This document shows positions 1-8,256 of a DNA stretch of 33,174 nucleotides, piece after piece. Position 1 is the stretch's first letter. The number at the start of each line of letters is the position of its first letter. The position numbers and the translations under genes were made by a program. The DNA is taken from the NCBI GenBank assembly GCA_021770245.1, contig JAETRI010000038.1, positions 1 to 33,174 on the forward strand. The letters run 5' to 3'. This DNA is from Lachnospiraceae bacterium. GTDB taxonomy: Bacteria > Bacillota > Clostridia > Lachnospirales > Lachnospiraceae. The notes under the pieces were generated by a model. The model was not told where the DNA came from, made no database searches, and worked only from the letters and a program-made list of their open reading frames with translations.

Positions 1-327
1 AGGCTGCAGGCGGGAGAGCGCCCGAGGTCTTAAGTTGACCACATTGGGCACTTAGCGAGCGCGCCCCTTGCGAGCTTAGTACCGCTGCGTTTTTGGCTGA
101 GCGAAAGCGGGTCCCCGATGGATCATCACACGCCTCGGGGACGGGCAGGGATGGCGCAGGGGCCACAAGGCCATTCACGCGTTTGTCCTGCCGGAAACCC
201 GCTGCCGGTATTAGGCCGGGACGCCTTCGGTGTGCAGGGATTTTAGTGGGGCAATTTGTCTTTTTCCCCATATAATAGTAGAACAGGAAAACGGGCGCGA
301 AAAGCGCCGTCAGAAAGGAGCGCGTCC
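1..327. other. Leader region upstream of the DUF305 gene
   Basis: No convincing gene lies here. The first ~35 bases could be the 3' end of a plus-strand gene cut by the window edge: two frames close with stop codons by base 36, but no family can be recognised. The stretch holds a 14-base word (32-45) that recurs at 22904-22917, a family A repeat at 141-206, and a TATAAT hexamer at 271-276 that is well placed to be the -10 box of the DUF305 gene, although its -35 box is weak. Confidence 0.4.
141..206 (+). repeat. Dispersed palindromic repeat family A, copy 1 (with module B)
   Basis: This copy holds the family A core: GGGCAGGG, then GGCGCAGGGGCC, then GGCCATTCACGCGTTTGTCC (167-186 approximately). 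It aligns with copy 4 (17809-17871) over about 46 bases with few differences. It runs directly into a 16-base segment, TGCCGGAAACCCGCTG (189-204), that recurs at 13980-13995 downstream of a family C repeat, so the families share modules. It is entirely intergenic. Confidence 0.75.
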
Positions 328-897
328 ATGAATATGCCATGCCAGCTCAGTAATGTAACCAGAAAATATCTGGCCAGATATGATTGTATCCTCAATGAAA
401 TGATAAAAGGGATGACGGAAGCCCGGCTGACGGAATCCATTTCCCATAATTTCATCGTCCAGATGATCCCTCACCATCGGGCCGCCATAGCAATGTCGGA
501 AAACATCCTCCAATATACCACCGATATCCCTTTACAGGAAATAGCTCTGTCCATCATATCGGAACAGACCAAAAGCATTGAAAACATGCAGGATATCCTG
601 TGTACCTGTGAAAACCAAATCAACTGTCCCCAGCCCCTGTGCACATATGGGCATCGGGTTGACCAGATTCTGGAAACCATGTTCACGCAGATGCGGGAAG
701 CCTGTTATGACAACCAAATCAATGCCAATTTTATACGCGAAATGATCCCCCACCACCGGGGAGCCGTACGGATGAGCAGAAACGCCCTGCTCTACGAGAT
801 CTGTCCCTGTCTGCGCCCTATCCTGGAAGCCATTATTTCTTCCCAGGAAAAAGGAATCGCACAGATGGAGGCCCTGCTTTGCCATGTGAGCCGCTGA
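328..897 (+). CDS. DUF305 family protein, duplicated domain
   Basis: A 189-residue protein made of two DUF305-like halves. Each half carries the family signature: IPHHRAAIAMS near residue 45 and IPHHRGAVRMS near residue 142, each followed by a helical stretch ending in a Met- and Glu-containing segment. DUF305 proteins are four-helix, ferritin-like proteins, and some bind copper through His and Met. This one has no signal peptide or membrane segment, so it is probably cytoplasmic. It is rich in Cys, with a cluster between the halves (LCTCENQINCPQPLC), which suggests metal binding. The start at 328 is chosen because AAAGGAG lies 7-8 bases upstream; the reading frame is open further upstream but has no ribosome binding site there. 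It stands alone, ending at a bidirectional terminator. The metal and physiological role are inferred. Confidence 0.8.
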   Translation: MNMPCQLSNVTRKYLARYDCILNEMIKGMTEARLTESISHNFIVQMIPHHRAAIAMSENILQYTTDIPLQEIALSIISEQTKSIENMQDILCTCENQINCPQPLCTYGHRVDQILETMFTQMREACYDNQINANFIREMIPHHRGAVRMSRNALLYEICPCLRPILEAIISSQEKGIAQMEALLCHVSR

Positions 898-985
898 GGG
901 ATGCCGCATGGGTACGGAGGGATGCAGGTACATTTATGCGTCCGCCGTACCCGCCTGCCGGCAGGCCCTCCCATTCTCGTATATG

Positions 986-1034
986 AAAAGAGCCTCGCAG
1001 CCTGTATTTCCACACAGGGCTGCGGGGCTCTTCT
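986..1034. terminator. Bidirectional terminator between convergent genes
   Basis: A GC-rich stem (GAGCCTCGCAGCC at 990-1002 against the complementary run at 1017-1030) with a 14-base loop. On the minus strand the stem is followed by CTTTTCAT and on the plus strand by CTTCTTAC. It lies between the converging DUF305 and rubrerythrin genes and can serve both. Confidence 0.75.
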
Positions 1035-1039
1035 TACAT

Positions 1040-1576
1040 TCAATAATTCTCGGCGCTGATCTCAAAATAGCTTCTGGGATGATTGCAGGTAGGGCAGACC
1101 TCCGGAGCCTGCGTGCCCACTATGATATGGCCGCAGTTACGGCACTCCCATACCTTTACCTCACTTTTGGCAAAGACCTCCGCCGTCTCCACGTTCTTCA
1201 AAAGCGCGCGGTACCTTTCCTCATGATGCTTTTCGATGGCGCCCACCAGACGGAATTTTGCCGCAAGCTCGGGGAAACCCTCTTCCTGCGCGGTTTTGGC
1301 GAAATTCTCATACATGTCCGTCCACTCATAATTCTCGCCGTCCGCAGCATGAGCCAGGTTTTCCTTGGTATCGCCTATCCCGTTCAGCTCCTTAAACCAC
1401 ATCTTGGCATGCTCTTTCTCATTATCCGCGGTTTTTAAAAACAGAGAAGCAATCTGCTCATATCCCTCTTTCTTCGCAACGGACGCGAAATATGTATACT
1501 TATTCCTCGCCTGTGATTCCCCTGCGAAAGCCGCCTCCAGATTCTTTTCCGTCTGTGTTCCCTCGTACTTACCCAT
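1040..1576 (-). CDS. Rubrerythrin
   Basis: A 178-residue rubrerythrin, the di-iron peroxidase that reduces hydrogen peroxide in anaerobes using electrons from rubredoxin or NAD(P)H oxidoreductases. Residues ~1-140 are the ferritin-like four-helix domain with Glu and Glu-x-x-His ligands ([30 protein letters not shown]). The C-terminal ~35 residues are a rubredoxin-like FeS4 domain with CRNCGH and CPTC. The start at 1576 is preceded by AAAGGAGAGG, and a good promoter lies at 1661-1689. A longer reading frame upstream exists but has no ribosome binding site. It is monocistronic, bounded by its own promoter and the terminator at 986-1034. Identification is firm. Confidence 0.95.
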   Translation of the reverse strand: MGKYEGTQTEKNLEAAFAGESQARNKYTYFASVAKKEGYEQIASLFLKTADNEKEHAKMWFKELNGIGDTKENLAHAADGENYEWTDMYENFAKTAQEEGFPELAAKFRLVGAIEKHHEERYRALLKNVETAEVFAKSEVKVWECRNCGHIIVGTQAPEVCPTCNHPRSYFEISAENY

Positions 1577-1660
1577 TCTTTTCCTCTCCTTTATATTACT
1601 TACTGAGGCTATGCACAAAACCATCCCTTCCGGTCCGTTTTCTGCCATTTTCCGTATTTC

Positions 1661-1689
1661 ATTTTAATTTTTCTACCCACATTTGTCAA
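1661..1689 (-). promoter_or_regulatory. Sigma-A promoter of rubrerythrin
   Basis: On the minus strand TTGACA (1684-1689), a 17-base spacer and TAAAAT (1661-1666). Transcription would start about 75 bases upstream of the rubrerythrin start codon. No PerR-like operator was recognised. Confidence 0.7.
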
Positions 1690-1730
1690 TCTCTTTCACG
1701 GTTTCCGCCGCGACAAACATATCAGTTCAG

Positions 1731-1777
1731 CCACCCCGCAGGCTCCCGGACGCTGGGACGCACAGGAAAGGATCCCG
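1731..1777 (+). repeat. Dispersed repeat family C, copy 1 (degenerate)
   Basis: Shares the family C core starting CCACCCCGCAGGCTCCCGGA with the copy at 13935-13985, with about four substitutions over the 41-base core. It lies between the rubrerythrin promoter and the 3' end of the ytaF-like gene. Confidence 0.75.
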
Positions 1778-1799
1778 TCTTCCGCCCGCCGATGCCCTT

Positions 1800-2420
1800 T
1801 TACAGTCTTCCGAAGGCCAGAAGCAGAAAAAACACGCCGCCGACCCAGGAAACGTCCCGGCGCATTTTCCGGGCAAGCCTGCGTCCAATCCATTCCCCTG
1901 CCGCCATGGCCGTACATCCAAACGCAAAGACGGCCAAAAGGGTAAATCCCACAGGGATTTCCAGAAAAGCGGCAAAGGTCCCTGCCGCCAGGCTGTCGAT
2001 GGACATGGCCAGCCCGAGACACGCGGCCTCTCTAACGGAAAGGCTCCTGTTTTTATCGCTGTCCGCGGCCACCGGATCCCCGTAGATGCTCAGGATAAAC
2101 CGCAGCCCGGAAAAGGAGAAGCGGATATCTTTATGTAATTCACAGTGACGGTTGATATAGTTCTTGACCAGGGAATCGGACAGACGGACCAGCCCCAGAA
2201 GGAACATGCTGGCAAAGCAGATCCCGTCTGCCAGTTCTTCCGGCATCAGGCCGTATACCGCCGCCCCAAAACACAGGGCGGCTCCCAGGCAGAGGCACCC
2301 GATCCCGTTCATGATTCCCGCTCTTTTCCAGTCAATATGAATACCTCCCGCCCCATAACAGATACTCGCAACAAAGGTATCCGTACATAGGGCAAGACAG
2401 AGTAAGATGATCTGCCACAT
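1800..2420 (-). CDS. ytaF: YtaF/MntP-family membrane protein
   Basis: A 206-residue integral membrane protein of the MntP/YtaF superfamily. It has about six hydrophobic segments arranged as two homologous halves, each with the Asp-containing signature of the family: CTDTFVASICYG at residues ~12-23 and AMSIDSLAAGTFAAF at ~137-151. MntP exports Mn2+; the YtaF branch is found in spore-formers, is expressed in sporulation in Bacillus and has no settled substrate. A ~45-residue polar loop (around residues 85-130) and the total length fit YtaF better than MntP. The ribosome binding site is weak (AAAGAG, about 8 bases before ATG), with no strong promoter seen. The substrate is not determined by sequence. 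Confidence 0.8.
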   Translation of the reverse strand: MWQIILLCLALCTDTFVASICYGAGGIHIDWKRAGIMNGIGCLCLGAALCFGAAVYGLMPEELADGICFASMFLLGLVRLSDSLVKNYINRHCELHKDIRFSFSGLRFILSIYGDPVAADSDKNRSLSVREAACLGLAMSIDSLAAGTFAAFLEIPVGFTLLAVFAFGCTAMAAGEWIGRRLARKMRRDVSWVGGVFFLLLAFGRL

Positions 2421-2551
2421 GTTTTTACTCTTTTTCTTTTAAGATATTCATATTCCGGTCAAATGGCGCATATAATCTCCGCTCTCGGGAGGCGCGAAGC
2501 AAAAAGACGAGCCGCCGGGCCCTTCGTACGCGCGGCATGGGGCCGGCAGGA

Positions 2552-5500
2552 TTATCCTTCCTCCACCGCCGCTTTCATCCTGCTTCCCTTCTTTTTATCG
2601 ATCAGAAGATAAATAGTAGGCATGAGAAGCAGGGTCAGCATGGTGGACGCCACCAGACCGCCGATGATGACCAGAGCCATGCCCTGCATGATTTCCGCAT
2701 TGTCTCCGATCCCCAGGCCCATGGGAAGCATGGATAGGATCGTGGTGAGCGTGGTCATCAGGATGGGGCGCAGACGGATGCAGCCGGCCTCCACCAACGC
2801 TTCCTCCAAAAGGGTTTCTTCCCGAAGTTGATTTACCGTATCCACGTACAGGATCCCGTTATTTACCACGATACCTACCAGCATCAAAAAGCCCATGAGA
2901 GACACCATGCTGATGGTGAAATCCGTAAGGAACAGAAGGAAGACGGAGCCCACCAGGCTGAAGGGAATGCACATCATCACCATGAAGGAAAATCGGGGGG
3001 ATTCAAACTGCATGGCCATTACCAGAAACACCAGAAATACCGCCGTGAGAATTGCCTGGGCAATGGCCGCAAATTCCTCGTTCATGATTTCCGTCATCAT
3101 ATCCTCCGCCAGCTCCACGCCCTCCGGCAGGTCCAGAGACGACAGGGCTTCCAGGATATCCCCCTGGGCGGTAAACTGTGCCTCCTGGGTGGTGGCTGCG
3201 GTCAGGCTGACCTGATATCTTCCGTCGCTTTTTGTGATCGTCTGGGGGGCATCCGTATACACGACCCGGACGATTTCCCGCAGGGGTACCTGAATCCCCT
3301 GGCTGTTGGTCAGGGTGGCCTCCATCAGGCTGTTCATGTCGTCGTACAGCCCCTTGGGATATTCCAGCTTTACTTCATATTCCGTGCCGTCCTTCGTCAC
3401 CGTCAGCACATCCATGCCGCTTAAAATATTGTTCACGCCGCCCGCCACCTGAACGGGGGTCATCCCGTAATGCATGGTCATCAGAGGATCGATCCGAAGC
3501 CTGGCTGCGGTGCTGGTATCGCTGGTGGAAGAGGTGACCTTGATCACCCCGTCCACCTGCTCCATAAGGGCCTGGGCCTGGGCAGCCGTCCGCTTAAGGA
3601 TCTCCATATCACGACCCTTAAGATCGATCTCCACGGTAGAGGTGGTCATCATCCCGCTTCCCATGCTGCTGCCGCCCGAGGAGATATCCAGTTCCATATC
3701 CGTATAGTCCCTGGTTGCCCGATTCCATTTTTCCACCACATCCGCCGTGGACAGCTCCCGGTCGCTTTTCAGGTAAGCGCTCATGCTGGCGGTAGAATCG
3801 CTGTTAATGGTCACGCTGTAAGCCCGCACGTCGGCCTCCCCTTCCGCCAGGGCCTCCAGCTTCTCCATCCCCGCCTCCTTCGCCTCCAGGGTGGTTCCCG
3901 GCCGGAAGGTGACGGAAACGGCCACGATTCCCTCATCCGCTGCAGGCATCAGCTCCGTATTCAGCTGCCGGAACATCCATACGGAAGCTGCGGTCAAAAG
4001 CAGCGTCACCGCGATAACCAGGCCCTTCCGGTGCAATGCCTTTCCCAGGAGGCGACGGTATCCCCGGTTGAACCATTCCAGGAAACGGTTGACGAAAAGC
4101 TCCTTCTTTTCCCTGGGTTTAAACAGGGCATAGAAAAGCGGCACCAGCGTCATAGCGGAAAGCAGGGAGGACAGCATGGCGAATACGATGGTAAATCCCA
4201 GCTGGCCGAAAAGCTGTCCTGCCAGATCGTCCATGGTAGCTAACGGCAGATAGACCACGATGGTGGTAATAGTAGAGGCAATGATGGACATGGTGACCGC
4301 CCTCGTCCCCATAAGCGCCGCCTCTTTGATGTTTTTCTGCGAGTCCGAAGCCCTGAAGCAGCTTTCGATTACCACGATGGAATTGTCCACGATCATCCCG
4401 ATGGCGATGACCAGAGAGCCCAGGGTCACGATGTTCATAGAGTATCCCATCATACTCATGATCACCAGGGTAGCCAGCAGGGAAATGGGCATGGAGCTTC
4501 CCACGATCAGGCTGGCCTTGAAATCGCCGAAGAACAAAAACAGTACAGCCATGGATATCACAATTCCGGCGATCAGGGTTTTTCCCACGGACCACAGGGA
4601 GGAGGTGATGATATCCGCTGAATTGTATTCCACAGCCACATGGATCTGGGGATTTTTTTCCATGTATTCTTCTATCGTCTTTTCCACCTTGTCCGCGATC
4701 TGTACCACGCTGGCGCTCTGGTTCTTTTGAACGGAAATGCTGATATTCTCCTGACCGTTGCTTCTGCTGACGGTGTCCGCCTCTTCCTTGGCTATGGAGA
4801 TCTCTGCCAGATCGGACAGATGTACCACGCTGCCCATGGCGGTGATCACGGGCACCTGCTCCAGGCGCTGCACCGTATTGTATTCCATGGATGCGCTTAC
4901 CGCCACATCCTGACTCCCCTGCACCACGCTTCCCGCCGGAATGGTGAAATCCACAGCCGCCAGGTAGTTGGATACGGCTGCCATATTCAGCCCGTACTGC
5001 TTAAGCATATCCTCCCGCAGGAGAATACGGATATAGTCCTTCGTCCCGCCGGAGACCTCTACCTGGGCCACGTCCGTAATGGACTCCAGTTCCGGCACCA
5101 GTCCGTCTTCCAGGGTTTTGCGCAAATCCATGTCCCCCTCCGCCGTGGCGGACAGGGTCATGTCCGCCGCCTGGTTCATATTCAGTTCCAGCACCACCGG
5201 CGTCGTGGCGGAGTCCGGCATCTGAAGGCTGGCGGTATCCAGGGCGGTTCTCAAGTCGGAATAACACTCGTCGATGTCCACGCCATATTCATACCGAAAC
5301 ATGACCATGGATACGTTCTCGGAGGACTGGGAGGTGACGGAGTCCACGCCGCTTAGAGCGGATCCCGCGTCCTCCACCACGTCCGTGACCAATTCCTGCA
5401 CGCTTTCCGGGTCGGCCCCGGGATAAGTGGTCACCACGATCAACATGGGCATATCCATATCCGGCGTCAGCTGCATTTTAAAGCCCGGAATGGCCGAAAG

Positions 5501-5575
5501 GCCGAAAACCGCCAGAGCCAGGATAATCAAAATCATCGATACCGGACGCCTTAGTGCCAATTTGGTTAAATTCAT
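2552..5575 (-). CDS. RND-family efflux permease (HAE1-like)
   Basis: A 1007-residue RND transporter of the AcrB/HAE1 type: TM1 at residues ~12-30, a large extracytoplasmic loop, TM2-6, a second loop and TM8-12. TM4 carries IGMIVDNSIVVIE, where the usual Asp-Asp proton-relay pair is Asp-Asn; this is common in Gram-positive homologues. It would be driven by proton motive force and, with no outer membrane, would export drugs, lipids or peptides with the adaptor encoded just upstream. The start at 5575 (MNLTKLALRRP) matches the family N-terminus and follows GGGGATAAGA; an in-frame start at 5647 would add 24 charged residues without a ribosome binding site. It is the second gene of the operon, starting shortly after the adaptor stop. 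Substrate unknown. Confidence 0.93.
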   Translation of the reverse strand: MNLTKLALRRPVSMILIILALAVFGLSAIPGFKMQLTPDMDMPMLIVVTTYPGADPESVQELVTDVVEDAGSALSGVDSVTSQSSENVSMVMFRYEYGVDIDECYSDLRTALDTASLQMPDSATTPVVLELNMNQAADMTLSATAEGDMDLRKTLEDGLVPELESITDVAQVEVSGGTKDYIRILLREDMLKQYGLNMAAVSNYLAAVDFTIPAGSVVQGSQDVAVSASMEYNTVQRLEQVPVITAMGSVVHLSDLAEISIAKEEADTVSRSNGQENISISVQKNQSASVVQIADKVEKTIEEYMEKNPQIHVAVEYNSADIITSSLWSVGKTLIAGIVISMAVLFLFFGDFKASLIVGSSMPISLLATLVIMSMMGYSMNIVTLGSLVIAIGMIVDNSIVVIESCFRASDSQKNIKEAALMGTRAVTMSIIASTITTIVVYLPLATMDDLAGQLFGQLGFTIVFAMLSSLLSAMTLVPLFYALFKPREKKELFVNRFLEWFNRGYRRLLGKALHRKGLVIAVTLLLTAASVWMFRQLNTELMPAADEGIVAVSVTFRPGTTLEAKEAGMEKLEALAEGEADVRAYSVTINSDSTASMSAYLKSDRELSTADVVEKWNRATRDYTDMELDISSGGSSMGSGMMTTSTVEIDLKGRDMEILKRTAAQAQALMEQVDGVIKVTSSTSDTSTAARLRIDPLMTMHYGMTPVQVAGGVNNILSGMDVLTVTKDGTEYEVKLEYPKGLYDDMNSLMEATLTNSQGIQVPLREIVRVVYTDAPQTITKSDGRYQVSLTAATTQEAQFTAQGDILEALSSLDLPEGVELAEDMMTEIMNEEFAAIAQAILTAVFLVFLVMAMQFESPRFSFMVMMCIPFSLVGSVFLLFLTDFTISMVSLMGFLMLVGIVVNNGILYVDTVNQLREETLLEEALVEAGCIRLRPILMTTLTTILSMLPMGLGIGDNAEIMQGMALVIIGGLVASTMLTLLLMPTIYLLIDKKKGSRMKAAVEEG

Positions 5576-5666
5576 TCTTATCCCCATCTGCGCGCTTAGC
5601 GCACCTGCAAATCGAGGCCGTCGAAACACGGCTTCGAACTTCCTCATATTCTGCCGGTTCCCGGTC

Positions 5667-8006
5667 CTAATCCGTACCTTCCTCCACCATACGCACCTTT
5701 ATCCCGTCCGCCAGCTGAGAAGACCAGGTATGTACCACCACGCTGTCCTTCGATAAACCTCCGGTAATTGCAATGGTATCTTCGTCATAGAGCCCCGTTT
5801 CCACCGGAGTTTTCACCAGGATGCCGTCTTCCACACAATAGACATAGGCCGTCTCCCCTTGGTAGTACACCGCATCATAGGGGATCAGCAGCGCATCCGG
5901 TTCCTTTGCCGTATCCGCGTAGATCTTCACCGTAACGCCGTTGGCCAGATCGCTTCCTTCCACCATGGCTTTGATCTCGAAAAGGCCGGTCCTGGCATCC
6001 ACCGACTGGCCCGTCTGAGTCACCGCGGCCGTCCAGGTCTGCCCGCCTCTCTCCAACGTCACCGTCTCGCCCGGAACCAGCTGGTTTCTCACCGCTTCAC
6101 TTACGTAAAAGGTCACCGTCATCGTATCCTTATTGGAAATCACATAAACCGGATTGCCGGCGCTCACCATGCCGTATTCGTCCACATTCTTCTGTTCGAT
6201 CTGCCCGGAAATGGGGGCCGTGAGCACATAATTCTCCAGCTGCATTCTTGCGCTGGCGATCCCCACATCCGTAGAGGCAATCTGGTTTGCCAGGGCCGCC
6301 GCCGTGTCCTGATATGCCTGGCCGTTTTGGATGCCGTACTGGATTTGGGCATTCTTCAGGTTATCCTCATAAAAGTCGATGCTGTCCGCCGTGGTAGACC
6401 GGGAGGTCTCCGCGGAACTGATATTGCTGTCCATGCTTTTCACATTACTCTCCAGCGTGGACGCCTGGGATTTCAAAGAGGAGATCTGCGCGGCATAATT
6501 TGCCACACTGCTGTCCATCCGGCCTTCTCCGATGTCGGCCGGGGAATAACCGGCCGCTTTCAGTTTGTCCACCGCCTCGCTGGTCGCTTTATAGGTGGCA
6601 TCAAATATGGCCTTATCCCGCACATATTCCGCATAGGGTTTCTTATCGTCCGGATCCGTATCGGGAGTTCCTCCCACCTCCGAAACCCGGAGGAATTCAT
6701 ATCCTCCGGCCATCCGCAGCGGCTGTGCGGCACCATCCTCCCAGGGTTTTGTGTGGCATCGGATCTCCTCCATACTCAGGACGGTTGTCTCTCTTTTCCC
6801 GGATGCGGCAAGCCGCTCCACCGTCCTGCTCCCCTTTGCGGAAGGCTCCGCCCCTTCCGTTTCCCCGATCTGGCCGAAACCGGCTCCGGTGGAGCCGGGA
6901 CGGTCCTTCAGGGCATCGGAAGACGTTGAAGGGTTCCGATCCGTCGGGTCGGGCGAGGGCTGCGCAGAAGTATTTCCTTCGGAAACGCCGTCCGTCCGGT
7001 CGGACGAGCTTCCGTCCGGAGAACCTCCCGTACCTCCGGACACATTTCCGGCACCGCCGCTTCCCGCAGAGCCTCCCGTGCTTCCGGCCCCATTGCTTCC
7101 GCTCCCGGCAGAATCCCCGGTATTTCCGGCGCCGCCGCTCCCCGCAGAGCCTCCCGCTCCTTCCGGGCTGCCGCTTTCCGTCATGTCTATCGTTCCTCCG
7201 GACATGGTGTCGTCCATCGTCCCGTCATCCGGTTTTCTGCCGGCAGGATCTCCTGAGGTGTCCGGATCGGCCGGGCCCGTTCCTCCCCCGCCGCCCGGCA
7301 GCACGCCGGTCGGAGTGGTATGATATTCCTCTTCCCAGTTCGGTTCCTCCGGCAGCGCCCATTCCCAGATACCCGTCCTTTCATTCTGACGCACCAGATT
7401 CTTAGCTGAAGCGGCCATCTTTTTCATACCGTTATAGCCGTCCTCCATCTTATCGATGCTTTCGTTGATTTTATTCAGAGCGTCCTGCATATCCTCCTTT
7501 GCCTCATAGGCATCCGCTACGGAATCCCCCGCCGCATCGTACTGCTTTTTCGCCATGTCGATCTGATACTGGATACTGTTGATATTGCTTTCCATGGAAA
7601 GATTGCTCATCACCTGAGCGGAACCCAGCGTTCTCTGGGCGGACAGCTCCGCGCCTTCCTTGGATAACTGCGCCGACTCCAGTTGAAGTCTGGCCGCCTC
7701 GTCGTCGATCCGAACCAGCACGCTCCCGGCTTCCACGTAATCTCCCACCTCAAAATTCACTTCCGTCACTTCCCCGGATACAAGAGGGATGATACTTACC
7801 TGTTCCTGGGGACTGACCGTTCCGATAAAAGTACCGGAAACCGTCAGAGTCCCCACCCGGGGCGTCCCCGCGGCTACCGCCACAGAGATTTCCTCCTCCT
7901 GCGTTGAAACCTCCGCCTCTTTTTCGCCGCAGCCCGCCAGCCCCGTCACGAGGGCCACACAGACCGCCATGCCGATCAAGCTCTTTCTTCCCTTTTTCTT
8001 ACCCAT
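5667..8006 (-). CDS. RND efflux adaptor lipoprotein (HlyD/MFP family) with low-complexity insert
   Basis: A 779-residue membrane-fusion protein. It has a lipoprotein signal with lipobox LAGC (Cys26), a first half-lipoyl domain (SGEVTEVNFEVGDYVEAGS, residues ~77-95), a long helical hairpin, a second half-lipoyl domain (APISGQIEQKNVDEYGMVS), a beta-barrel and a membrane-proximal domain. The hairpin is interrupted at about residues 232-405 by a Gly/Ser/Asp/Pro-rich stretch with near-repeats of GSAGSGGAGN, roughly doubling the usual 350-450 residue length. GGAGG lies 6 bases before the ATG at 8006; a frame extending to 8075 lacks a binding site and would hide the lipobox. It is the first gene of the operon with the permease, behind the promoter at 8114-8142. 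The insert may act as a wall-spanning spacer, which is inferred. Confidence 0.9.
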   Translation of the reverse strand: MGKKKGRKSLIGMAVCVALVTGLAGCGEKEAEVSTQEEEISVAVAAGTPRVGTLTVSGTFIGTVSPQEQVSIIPLVSGEVTEVNFEVGDYVEAGSVLVRIDDEAARLQLESAQLSKEGAELSAQRTLGSAQVMSNLSMESNINSIQYQIDMAKKQYDAAGDSVADAYEAKEDMQDALNKINESIDKMEDGYNGMKKMAASAKNLVRQNERTGIWEWALPEEPNWEEEYHTTPTGVLPGGGGGTGPADPDTSGDPAGRKPDDGTMDDTMSGGTIDMTESGSPEGAGGSAGSGGAGNTGDSAGSGSNGAGSTGGSAGSGGAGNVSGGTGGSPDGSSSDRTDGVSEGNTSAQPSPDPTDRNPSTSSDALKDRPGSTGAGFGQIGETEGAEPSAKGSRTVERLAASGKRETTVLSMEEIRCHTKPWEDGAAQPLRMAGGYEFLRVSEVGGTPDTDPDDKKPYAEYVRDKAIFDATYKATSEAVDKLKAAGYSPADIGEGRMDSSVANYAAQISSLKSQASTLESNVKSMDSNISSAETSRSTTADSIDFYEDNLKNAQIQYGIQNGQAYQDTAAALANQIASTDVGIASARMQLENYVLTAPISGQIEQKNVDEYGMVSAGNPVYVISNKDTMTVTFYVSEAVRNQLVPGETVTLERGGQTWTAAVTQTGQSVDARTGLFEIKAMVEGSDLANGVTVKIYADTAKEPDALLIPYDAVYYQGETAYVYCVEDGILVKTPVETGLYDEDTIAITGGLSKDSVVVHTWSSQLADGIKVRMVEEGTD

Positions 8007-8087
8007 ATCCATCCTCCGGACACCGCAATCCCAGACGCCGTCTTCTGCCGCAATATGTGCCGCAGGGGACGACAATTTTCCCGTTAT

Positions 8088-8100
8088 TTAGCACTGCTAA
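8088..8100. promoter_or_regulatory. Probable operator of the RND efflux operon
   Basis: TTAGCACTGCTAA is a perfect inverted repeat with 6-base arms and one central base. It starts a few bases downstream of the expected transcription start of the promoter at 8114-8142, a standard place for a repressor of an efflux operon. The regulator is not encoded in this window. One half looks like half of a CIRCE element, but the 9-base spacer and second full half of CIRCE are absent. Confidence 0.5.
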
Positions 8101-8113
8101 CAAATTCGTTTTT

Positions 8114-8142
8114 ATTCTATACAGATTTCTTCGATAAGTCAA
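8114..8142 (-). promoter_or_regulatory. Sigma-A promoter of the RND efflux operon
   Basis: On the minus strand TTGACT (8137-8142), a 17-base spacer and TAGAAT (8114-8119), in an AT-rich stretch that contrasts with the surrounding GC-rich DNA. The inverted repeat at 8088-8100 lies just downstream. Confidence 0.75.
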
Positions 8143-8165
8143 TTAAAAAAGTATAAACTTCCAGG

Positions 8166-8200
8166 ACAAAAACAAAAGAGGCAGCCTTTTCGACCGCCTC
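8166..8200 (-). terminator. Terminator of the MFS gene and its operon
   Basis: On the minus strand a GAGGC/GCCTC stem (8178-8200) is followed by TTTTGTTTTTG. It lies between the MFS stop codon and the efflux-operon promoter. Confidence 0.65.
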
Positions 8201-8256
8201 CAAACTTCATGTACATCACGGCCAACCGATAGGCCGTAAGCGCTGTATGTGCCGTG

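Noticed and set aside
3470-4243. Long plus-strand frames opposite the RND permease gene
   Set aside because: They are antisense shadows rich in His, Gly and Arg; the minus-strand permease is complete and unambiguous.
6500-7405. Long plus-strand frame opposite the adaptor's low-complexity insert
   Set aside because: Its Pro/Arg/Ser-rich content follows from the Gly/Ser codons on the other strand, and it has no start signal.
8088-8100. CIRCE (HrcA) element
   Set aside because: Only a short palindrome resembling one half-site is present; the 9-base spacer and full second half are missing and no chaperone gene follows.
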